The notes beneath the pieces were generated by a model. It ran no database searches, had not been told where the DNA came from, and worked only from the letters and a program-made list of their open reading frames with translations. The position numbers and the translations under genes were made by a program. Positions 6,989 to 13,914 of a DNA stretch of 64,000 nt are shown here, one piece after another. Source of the stretch: Empedobacter tilapiae (GTDB lineage: Bacteria; Bacteroidota; Bacteroidia; Flavobacteriales; Weeksellaceae). The stretch spans positions 1 to 64,000 of the forward strand of contig NZ_SRPE01000001.1 of assembly GCF_004785645.1 (NCBI RefSeq). The letters run 5' to 3'. Positions within the stretch are counted from its first letter, which is position 1. The number at the start of each line of letters is the position of its first letter.

Positions 6989-7958
6989 TTTCCTTATCTT
7001 TAGGTATATTTTTATTAAAATTACTCCAATCTGCATTCTTAAACCATATAAGAGGATTAACTCCTTGAGATGTTCTTTGTATTAAAGGTTTTAGATATGG
7101 AGTCATAGCATTATCAATACTACGATGAGTTGTTCCTGGCATTGTTGAATTTCCAAATCCTTGAGTATTATTAGATTTAATTCCCCCACCACCTGAGAAC
7201 ATATTTTTCTCAGCACTTAAGTTTATTATATTTTTAACATTATCTCCTAAGTTTGCCTTATATGGTGTACCTTCTAATGCTCTTCCTCCTTCAGCATTTA
7301 CAGAAACTGGTTCCATAGTTAAAACAAGATTAATATTTTGTTTAGTTGAGGCAGCAGCGTTAAGAATATCTTTTCCTCCTAAACTATGACCAATCATAAT
7401 TATATTACCATCTGGATTTACACTTCTATAATTATCTATTGTCTCTACCATATGTTCAGATGCTAGTCCACTATCAGTACCTGCATATGTAACAACAGCA
7501 GTAGAAGAACCTAAAATACCACGTAAAGTAGATAAACCTCCATCTGTTTGGAGATCGCTACTAAGATTTGAGTATAAAGTATTACTTCCATTCTTTACTC
7601 CATCTCCTGCAGCACCATTTGCTCTTCCTAGTCCTATTAAAACTAGTGTAGTATGACTAGTTTTAAAATTATCAGCTGGTACAGCTTCTAATCCTTCTAA
7701 CTCCCTATGAGAAGTTACTTTATTTTCAGAAAAGTTATATGGAGATTGATATGAATAATCTTCTGCCAGCGGGTCAATATTGAAGAATCTTCCAATAGCT
7801 GGATCATAATTTCTCCATTTGAAGCTGTCCCAATTAAGACCTAATTCTTCCTGTCTCTCTTGCCCTTGGTATTTGTACTTATAGTTAGTATTCGCAAGGT
7901 TGGTATTGTTGTATCCACTATGTTTTAATCCAAATGGATAATAGTTGTTTTCTTCCAA
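6963..7958 (-). CDS. Orphan RHS C-terminal module C, alpha/beta-hydrolase (lipase-like) toxin tip
   Basis: The 5' part repeats the RHS core end (EENNYYPFGLKHSGYNN, NYKYKYQGQERQEELGLNW, RNYDPAIGRFFNIDPL), changing to a unique sequence after RELEGLEA. The tip holds the nucleophile elbow GHSLGG near residue 190, preceded by a hydrophobic strand (NIIMI), a hallmark of alpha/beta-hydrolase lipases. Downstream candidates for the acid and histidine include D or E in LTMEP and H in GTTHRS. A phospholipase-type effector is the likely activity (inference). Start codon TTG inside the core; no signal peptide or promoter seen, so the module is probably silent until recombined into a full-length gene. Confidence 0.8.
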   Translation of the reverse strand: MEENNYYPFGLKHSGYNNTNLANTNYKYKYQGQERQEELGLNWDSFKWRNYDPAIGRFFNIDPLAEDYSYQSPYNFSENKVTSHRELEGLEAVPADNFKTSHTTLVLIGLGRANGAAGDGVKNGSNTLYSNLSSDLQTDGGLSTLRGILGSSTAVVTYAGTDSGLASEHMVETIDNYRSVNPDGNIIMIGHSLGGKDILNAAASTKQNINLVLTMEPVSVNAEGGRALEGTPYKANLGDNVKNIINLSAEKNMFSGGGGIKSNNTQGFGNSTMPGTTHRSIDNAMTPYLKPLIQRTSQGVNPLIWFKNADWSNFNKNIPKDKENEKGSSGS

Positions 7959-8020
7959 AACAAACTCAAAGAACTTCTGTTGGTAAATTTAAGTAATTAT
8001 ATGTTAAAAATATAGCTACT
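7959..8020 (-). repeat. Minimal RHS core remnant upstream of module C
   Basis: Minus-strand reading gives the core piece NYLNLPTEVL fused directly to EENNYYPFG, so about 90 core codons are deleted relative to the full-length gene. The upstream edge (AATTATA in plus-strand order, 7995-8003) is the same breakpoint as in module B. Confidence 0.7.
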
Positions 8021-8127
8021 TTATAAAATAACAAAAGGCAAACAAACGCTTGCCTCTTGTGTTATTGTAAATTATTTTACTTGTAATTAATTGTTGTAGT
8101 ATAACAACACTTCTGATACACTACCCC
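8021..8127 (-). repeat. RHS-cassette 3' block (R3)
   Basis: Third copy of the block after an immunity gene: TTATAAAATAACAAAAGGC, hairpin 8033-8059 with two mismatches, and TGATACACTACCCC at the stop codon. It is slightly longer than the others because of a small insertion near 8075-8090. Confidence 0.85.
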
Positions 8128-8649
8128 TTATTTGTATTTTAGATAATTATCTAAAATAATTTTTTCTAATTCTTTAAAGTTGCATTCTAAGCCAGCTGAT
8201 GTTATTGTTATAGGAGTATTATAAGTTTCGAAGTTTTTTCTTAAAAGTATTCTTTTTAAATAGGATACTCTACTTATATATTCTTCAGGGTTTTTAACTT
8301 TTAACAATAAAAAATCACTTGAAACAACTTTTTTAGATTCTATATTTAGAATATCTGACCAACTAATTAAGCCTACTGAACTAAAATTTGAATTATCTAT
8401 AATACCATCTTTATTGATAATTAATCCAGGTTTTTTATCGAATAACTTAGTAAATAATAATATACAAGCCAATCCAAAAAATAGACTTCCGATATATCCA
8501 ATATTTTTAATAAATCTTTCACTAAAAAATATAAAGGAAACAAATTTTTCTGGAAACAAAATAAAAAATATACTGAAAATTGTAAAACTTAGACTTGCAA
8601 AAAATAAAAGTATTATTTTTTTATTACTTAATTTTATTTCTTTCATCAT
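8128..8649 (-). CDS. STM3941-family membrane protein, putative immunity of RHS cassette A
   Basis: The 173-residue product has two hydrophobic segments in its first 70 residues (IILLFFASLSFTIFSIFFIL and IGYIGSLFFGLACILLF), then a soluble PH-like region with KPGLIINKDGI and SWSDI, the pattern of STM3941-family proteins. The start overlaps the toxin-tip stop by 4 bases (ATGA) and the stop touches block R3. A membrane protein paired with a glycine-zipper tip fits immunity against a pore-forming toxin. The family call is from recall of its pattern; the immunity role is inferred from gene order. Confidence 0.75.
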   Translation of the reverse strand: MMKEIKLSNKKIILLFFASLSFTIFSIFFILFPEKFVSFIFFSERFIKNIGYIGSLFFGLACILLFTKLFDKKPGLIINKDGIIDNSNFSSVGLISWSDILNIESKKVVSSDFLLLKVKNPEEYISRVSYLKRILLRKNFETYNTPITITSAGLECNFKELEKIILDNYLKYK

Positions 8650-9518
8650 TCATACGCTTTTTGAACAGCAGATTCTGCAAGTTCTGAGCCTCCCCAGCTA
8701 CCTAACGCTCCGCCTATAATTCCGCCTATAAGTGCTCGAGGAGCAGCACCTACACCTCCAAACCAAACTCCGACAGCAGCACCAATTGCAGCACCTCCTT
8801 TAGCCCCAGCTATACCACCAGCTAAACCACCAGCAACACTAGCCGTAGCTACAGCTGTATTTTTACCATCGGTGTATCCGGTATTTTGATAATTTTGATA
8901 GTCTTGAGATACACCACTTCCTATTTCAATAGTTCCTAATACTGCAGTAGTAACAATAGTACCTCTTTTTAGTACTTTTGATATATTATACGTTTTTCTA
9001 TACCTATTACCTTTCCAATTATTAGCGTAATAGGATGCTCTTATTTCTCCGTAATTAATACCGTCAAAAGCTCTATTATCGATTGTTTTAGTCCAGAAAG
9101 AAATAGATCCTCCTTTATTTTTTGTTGCAGAAAGAATATCAGCACTATCACCAATCCTATCATTCATAAGACCTATATTTTCTAAGGTATTGTCACTTTC
9201 TTTTGATATAGCTTTAACAGTTGCTTCTTGTAAATCTATCCCATAACCAGCATCTTGTAATGCTGTTTCAAAATTATTTACATTTCCTCCATTTTTCATA
9301 TAATCATTATAGAAAGCTATCTCATTTTTATTTTTTAAGACTAAATTCCCATTACTATCATATTCGTATAATCCAGTAGGATCACTCCAAAATACAGGAT
9401 TATTAAAAGCGAAACGATACGGGGTATGCATTGGAGCTTCTTCAGATAATTTATCAGGAGACATAAACCTTCCTATTGAAGCATCATAATTTCTGAAGTC
9501 CATTGCTGTCCAATTCAA
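8646..9518 (-). CDS. Orphan RHS C-terminal module A, glycine-zipper (pore-former type) toxin tip
   Basis: The 290-residue fragment starts in the RHS core just after a stem-loop insertion (NWTAMDFRNYDASIGRF, then PVFWSDPTGLYEYD) and continues into a unique tip. The last 70 residues are a run of GxxxG and GGxxG motifs (GGLAGGIAGAKGGAAIG, VGVWFGGVG, GGIIGGALGSWGG), typical of membrane-inserting pore-former tips of polymorphic toxins. No signal peptide. The core before it is cut by three insertions, so it cannot be expressed as a full RHS protein in its present place. Partner: STM3941-like immunity gene at 8128. Confidence 0.8.
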   Translation of the reverse strand: MNWTAMDFRNYDASIGRFMSPDKLSEEAPMHTPYRFAFNNPVFWSDPTGLYEYDSNGNLVLKNKNEIAFYNDYMKNGGNVNNFETALQDAGYGIDLQEATVKAISKESDNTLENIGLMNDRIGDSADILSATKNKGGSISFWTKTIDNRAFDGINYGEIRASYYANNWKGNRYRKTYNISKVLKRGTIVTTAVLGTIEIGSGVSQDYQNYQNTGYTDGKNTAVATASVAGGLAGGIAGAKGGAAIGAAVGVWFGGVGAAPRALIGGIIGGALGSWGGSELAESAVQKAYE

Positions 9519-9537
9519 GCCTAACTCGTCTTGTAGT

Positions 9538-9590
9538 TGAGCACTTCGTGCGGTATGTTCGTCAAAAGTTTACTCAAAACTTTTTTCTCC
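9538..9590. repeat. Short stem-loop insertion, type C
   Basis: The insert lies within the core codons for YNGQELQDEL. It has a GC hairpin head (GCACTTCGTGC), then TCAAAAGTTT-ACT-CAAAACTTTT. It breaks the reading frame. Modules B and C and the full-length gene lack it at this site. Confidence 0.7.
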
Positions 9591-9734
9591 ATAATCATTG
9601 TATTTGTACTTATAGTTCGCATTCGCAAGATTGGTATTGTTGTAGCCACTATGTTTTAACCCAAATGGATAATAGTTGTTTTCTTCCAATACTTTTAGAG
9701 TACCATTACTTTCTTTTTGGTAGCTTAAACGTAC

Positions 9735-9794
9735 ACTCGCTTTGCTCGGGTCATTTCACGAAAAGCTTTATCAAAGCTTTTCACTCATGAATCA
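9735..9794. repeat. Short stem-loop insertion, type A, copy 2
   Basis: Nearly identical to 6255-6314. Here the hairpin is perfect: GAAAAGCTTT-ATC-AAAGCTTTTC, beside CTCGCTTTGCTCGGG. Confidence 0.75.
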
Positions 9795-9834
9795 AAATGA
9801 TCGGTGTAATTGTACACATAATTAATCTTACCTA

Positions 9835-9898
9835 CTACAAGACAATCTGGCTCGTTCGCTAAAAATGTTTTACAAAACATTTTTTAACGCTCCGCTCT
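9835..9898. repeat. Short stem-loop insertion, type B, copy 2
   Basis: Nearly identical to 6355-6418: GGCTCGTTCGC, then hairpin AAAATGTTT-TAC-AAAACATTTT, then AACGCTCCGC. Edges approximate. Confidence 0.65.
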
Positions 9899-9982
9899 CA
9901 AAGAACTTCTCTATAAAAATAAGAAAATAAAAATACTAACCACTAAAAAATTTAAGGATTTATTTAATAAAAATGTAGCTAC

Positions 9983-10072
9983 TTTATAAAACAACAAAAG
10001 GCAAACCATAGTTTGCCTTTTGTGTTATTGTGAATAATATGTTGTGTAAAATCAATACGTCTGGAACACTAT
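9983..10072 (-). repeat. RHS-cassette 3' block (R4) ending the active operon
   Basis: Fourth copy, directly after the immunity gene of the full-length toxin. The hairpin AAAAGGCAAAC-CATA-GTTTGCCTTTT (9996-10021) is a perfect 11-bp stem and should stop transcription before the silent cassettes. Confidence 0.85.
9996..10021 (-). terminator. Terminator of the RHS operon
   Basis: A perfect 11-bp stem with a CATA loop, flanked by A and T runs on both sides, lies within block R4. Confidence 0.8.
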
Positions 10073-10435
10073 CTACTCTTTATTAAGTAAAAGATCTTCA
10101 TCGAACCATACATCTTCATACCCTCTATTATCAATTAAAAAACGATAACCTACAGGTAACCCTAAATAAGGTAAGATAAAGGAAGAACTGTCTATTAAAT
10201 GATAAACGTGCGAAGGTTTAAAAAAATCAAATTCATCAGTATTGAAATCATCTCCCGACCAAATATACCATCCATTTAAAGTATCTGTTACAGGATGTCT
10301 CAATCCATTTATTTGTACATTTGGATTAAAATTTTTTCCTAAAGCAATTAAAGAGTTTAATTCTACAAATTTTGGTATTTGTGAGTATTTTTCACAAATA
10401 CATTTTTGTCTTTCTAAAAATAAATTATTGTCCAT
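10073..10435 (-). CDS. Immunity protein of the full-length RHS toxin (Imm33/DUF2185-like)
   Basis: The 120-residue soluble protein contains GLRHPVTDTLNGWYIWSG, then FFKPSHVYHL, PYLGLPVGYRFLID and YEDVWFDE, a pattern like Imm33/DUF2185-type immunity proteins (moderate confidence in the family name). It overlaps the toxin stop by 11 bases and is followed at once by the terminator block R4, so it is co-transcribed with the toxin. It should neutralise the HNH nuclease tip in the cytoplasm of the producer and its kin; this is inferred from gene order and from the known layout of polymorphic toxin loci. Confidence 0.8.
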   Translation of the reverse strand: MDNNLFLERQKCICEKYSQIPKFVELNSLIALGKNFNPNVQINGLRHPVTDTLNGWYIWSGDDFNTDEFDFFKPSHVYHLIDSSSFILPYLGLPVGYRFLIDNRGYEDVWFDEDLLLNKE

Positions 10436-13400
10436 TATTAGTCCTGTTTTCTATTATTTTCTTCATGTCCTTAGAATATTTACTCATTTCTGCTCCTTGT
10501 TTATTGGAACAAGTTTTACATTGTGGTTGAATAGATGAATTTGATCTCATTTTAGTTTTATCAATCCCTCCTGTTTGATAATGTTCTTTTACTAAAGGAG
10601 TCTTATGATCAGCTATATATTTGTCAGCCTTTTTTCCACAAGTTGAACAACCTTGCTTTTCCCCTAATTCATTAGCATACTTACGCATACTAGGTGTAGT
10701 AGCATTAGAAGGTCTTTTATAAATTTCATTAGTAACTGGTTCTACTATAGATCCATTTGCCCCTTTAGTTCCACCAGCTTTATGAGCAATAACTGTTACC
10801 ACTGCCAATGTAATAACTTCTCCTTGGGCTTCTGCGTTTCCATTAATAGCTCTTGCTCCTGTATCAATAAGTCCTTTAGCTCCGCTGGTTTCATACACAG
10901 ATTGACCATACTGACTTAACGCAGAATTAACCCCTCCTGTATCATAAGCATCTTTAATTTTGCCAAATTCATTATAAGCTCTTATTGAAGTTGAAATAGG
11001 ATTACTTTCTATTAGACCTTGAACTAATCCTTTAGCTCCGTTAACAACACCTTGACCAAAATCTGAAATAGACCAATTACTCCCTGCACTACTTTGTATA
11101 TCTGGATTTGTAGTAGAAGCACCTTCTAAACCTTCAATTTCAATTTTCCATACAGGATTATTATGTGCAAATTGGTAAGTACTAATATTGTAGTAGTCTT
11201 CTGAAATAGGGTCAACACCAAAGAAACGTCCTATAGTAGGATCATAATTTCGGTATCTATAATTGTACCAATTTAAGCCAAGTTCATCTTGTAACTCTTG
11301 CCCATTGTATTTGTACTTATAGTTAGTATTCGCAAGATTAGTATTATTATATCCACTATGTTTTAATCCAAACGGATAATAGTTGTTTTCCTCCAATACT
11401 TTTAACGAGCCATTTGTTTCTTTCTGATAGCTCAATCGGACATTACCCAAATGATCAGTGTAATTGTAAACATAATTAAATGCTGTACCGTCTGTTACAT
11501 TTACATAGCCTTCTGCTGTTGGAAAAAATTGTAATATTGGTTGATTCCCTTTTCCTGCTGCTAGAGAATACTGAAATCCATTTACATAATACGTTCCTTC
11601 TGCATTTGATAACAAATGATTCTGTACATATTTTGCTAATTTTACGCCATTCGCATCATATTCATAACTAATCTTATCTCCGTTTTCCCAAAGAACTTCT
11701 GTTGGTAAATTTAAGTAATTATACTTAATTTCTGTTATTCCTTTGTTTAAATCTTTGGTAAGATTTCCGTTAAGATCATACATGTAGTCATTTCGGGCAT
11801 CGTTTGCAGTTATTCCACTATATTTATTCTTATCGTTGAAACCATCTTCAGTCTCGTCATCAGAAACATTTAAAAGCTTATTCGAATTTGATTGATAATC
11901 GTATGTTAACTCATCGATTGTAAATAGATTATTATTCAAACGGTTTCCATTGCGTGAAAATCCTTTTATATTTCCATTTTTGTCATAGCCTTTTACATAT
12001 TCATTATAAGCACCAACATTGGTAGAGCCTCCTGTAATTCCTGTTTTCACAACAGCGAAATCAGCCTTTAACAATCGATTCAATCCATCATAATCAAAAC
12101 GATAAGTTTTGTACGAATTAACATCTGTTGTTTTCCAAGAAACAGCAGATATATTTCCATTATAAAGAGAACCATAGTTGATGCTAAATGAAAATAAATT
12201 AGAATTAATATCAGTGTAAACATCATTAATATCTGTTAACCAACCTCTAATATTATACTTATAGTCTACTGTTTGCAAGGGATTAGACGCTACAGAGTTT
12301 CCAACTTTCTTACTCTTTAGTTGATTAATCTCGTTATAAGAGTTCTGAACAATATATTCTTTTGGATTATTGTTGACTTGATGTGTTTGATACTTCAGCA
12401 ATTCATTCGGATAATAATCATACTCCTCTTTTATCGTAATCTCTGTTCCTGTATCAGTTGGTTTATGTTTGGTAACTGTATTTTTAACCTTTCCTCTGAA
12501 ATCTAAAATAGAAGCGGTTGTTTGATAACCACCTAAATAATTATCCAAATGCGAAGCTATAGGACGTATATATTTAGCATCATAATATGTATAGGATTTA
12601 TTCCATGTTGTTTCTCCCAAAACATTTATATAACTCGCTACAGCTAAACCTTTGGTTTTTGTATCATCAGCTCCAATTACATTTTGATTATCTATAGACG
12701 AAGGTGTAACTCCTAAATTTTGATAATGATCGTAATAATTAACAGATTGAACTGTTAAGCTTCCATTTGGAAATTGCGCATTGGTATAATAAATATTTTG
12801 TCCATTATTTGGAAATACAGATGATACTCTTTCTTCGTTATTAGGGGTTCTTTTATTATTCAGCGCAGTTTGCATTGAACCTCGTGAGGCTGTATTTTTA
12901 AAAAAACCTGTATAAACGATTCGCCCAAATTTATCGTATTTAAAGAACGTCCATCCTTTATTTGTGCTTGTCCGTTGATTGATATCTTGTTGTAAGGTTA
13001 AACGATCTTGGTTATCGTACACCATAAACTCTCTTCCTTTACCAGGAAGTTGTTTTTCAACTAGCCTGTTCTTTTCATCATAAAAATACTGGTAGCCTAA
13101 TTCAGCAAGATTATTTCTATAAGAAATTATATTTCCATGATCAGTATCAATTAATTTAGGAGGAAGAACAAATGTTAAATTACCATAAATATCATACACA
13201 TAATACGTATCATGATTGCCAGAAGAATTTCCACTAATTGCGGGAATATTAATTCTTTTCAGAACAACTCTCCCTTCTTTGTCTTTAAATTCCTGAATAG
13301 GTTGTCCATTCTCATCTGTCGTCACAGTTTTATACAATACACCTTTTTGATAGGTACTATTTAACGTTAAAGTTGGATTGGTAGTCGGATTGTCTACTCC

Positions 13401-13904
13401 AAATTTGTAAACTTCTCCCTCTGTATTTGTACCATATTGAAATTCAATCTCATTTCCTGATCCTTTCTTCCAATCTCTTCCTGGTGCTGATTGTGCCAAT
13501 ACTCTATTTAGAGGTGAATTCTCAAATGTTTTCTCTGAAAATGGAGTTGTATCACCTGTTAATGTAGAATAAAACGAATTTCCATTAGCTGAAGAACTGA
13601 CAATAGTGTTAGCTGATGATGTTATTGGAAAAGGTAAATACTCTTTGGCTTGACGTCCAAAACCATCATATTCAAACGGGGTTACAATCGTTTTTCCAGT
13701 AGGAGAACCGCCTACTTGTAAGGCTTGTTTTTCGCGTCCTAATCCGTCAAAATAAACGACAGTTTCTTTTTTAGCTGTACAAGTAGCATCTAAGCATTCT
13801 TGCGTCTTTATAAAATTTTCTGTTGTTGATTGAGCTTTTAAAGCTGTAGTAACTCCTAAAGCTAAAAAAATACTCAACAAAAATTTTTCATAAAAGTGTT
13901 TCAT
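10425..13904 (-). CDS. Full-length RHS-repeat polymorphic toxin with HNH nuclease tip (DUF6443 type)
   Basis: The 1159-residue protein has a signal peptide (cut near residue 25, ALKAQ), a DUF6443-type N-terminal region with YFDGLGREKQ, many YD/RHS repeats (for example FDYDGLNRLL, YEYDANGVKLAKY), and the RHS-associated core at about 800-900 (NYTDHLGNVRLSYQ, RNYDPTIGRFFGVDP). The variable tip starts after EIEGLEG (about 920). Its last 100 residues hold CSTCG near 1084, ADHKTPL and QPQCKTC near 1128: a zinc-bound HNH nuclease. The classic DPxG junction is replaced by KIEIEGLEG. It is third in an operon of secreted proteins, 10 bases after the preceding gene, and is followed by its immunity gene. 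No own sorting domain is seen. Confidence 0.9.
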   Translation of the reverse strand: MKHFYEKFLLSIFLALGVTTALKAQSTTENFIKTQECLDATCTAKKETVVYFDGLGREKQALQVGGSPTGKTIVTPFEYDGFGRQAKEYLPFPITSSANTIVSSSANGNSFYSTLTGDTTPFSEKTFENSPLNRVLAQSAPGRDWKKGSGNEIEFQYGTNTEGEVYKFGVDNPTTNPTLTLNSTYQKGVLYKTVTTDENGQPIQEFKDKEGRVVLKRINIPAISGNSSGNHDTYYVYDIYGNLTFVLPPKLIDTDHGNIISYRNNLAELGYQYFYDEKNRLVEKQLPGKGREFMVYDNQDRLTLQQDINQRTSTNKGWTFFKYDKFGRIVYTGFFKNTASRGSMQTALNNKRTPNNEERVSSVFPNNGQNIYYTNAQFPNGSLTVQSVNYYDHYQNLGVTPSSIDNQNVIGADDTKTKGLAVASYINVLGETTWNKSYTYYDAKYIRPIASHLDNYLGGYQTTASILDFRGKVKNTVTKHKPTDTGTEITIKEEYDYYPNELLKYQTHQVNNNPKEYIVQNSYNEINQLKSKKVGNSVASNPLQTVDYKYNIRGWLTDINDVYTDINSNLFSFSINYGSLYNGNISAVSWKTTDVNSYKTYRFDYDGLNRLLKADFAVVKTGITGGSTNVGAYNEYVKGYDKNGNIKGFSRNGNRLNNNLFTIDELTYDYQSNSNKLLNVSDDETEDGFNDKNKYSGITANDARNDYMYDLNGNLTKDLNKGITEIKYNYLNLPTEVLWENGDKISYEYDANGVKLAKYVQNHLLSNAEGTYYVNGFQYSLAAGKGNQPILQFFPTAEGYVNVTDGTAFNYVYNYTDHLGNVRLSYQKETNGSLKVLEENNYYPFGLKHSGYNNTNLANTNYKYKYNGQELQDELGLNWYNYRYRNYDPTIGRFFGVDPISEDYYNISTYQFAHNNPVWKIEIEGLEGASTTNPDIQSSAGSNWSISDFGQGVVNGAKGLVQGLIESNPISTSIRAYNEFGKIKDAYDTGGVNSALSQYGQSVYETSGAKGLIDTGARAINGNAEAQGEVITLAVVTVIAHKAGGTKGANGSIVEPVTNEIYKRPSNATTPSMRKYANELGEKQGCSTCGKKADKYIADHKTPLVKEHYQTGGIDKTKMRSNSSIQPQCKTCSNKQGAEMSKYSKDMKKIIENRTNNGQ

Positions 13905-13914
13905 AAACTAAGCT

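Larger units (their letters stand above)
9519..9982 (-). repeat. Decayed RHS core copy upstream of module A
   Basis: Minus-strand pieces NYVYNYTDH, VRLSYQKESNG, EENNYYPFGLKHSGYNN and NYKYKYND match the full-length core but are separated by stem-loop insertions at 9538-9590, 9735-9794 and 9835-9898. The segment 9905-9982 next to R4 is AT-rich and shows nothing recognisable. Confidence 0.75.

Noticed and set aside
5298..9518. The three tip modules as complete expressed RHS proteins
   Set aside because: They lack signal peptides and normal starts, and core homology continues upstream through stops and insertions; they are fragments.
9503..9790. Plus-strand frame across the decayed core
   Set aside because: Antisense to RHS core coding sequence and interrupted by inserted elements; a chance frame.
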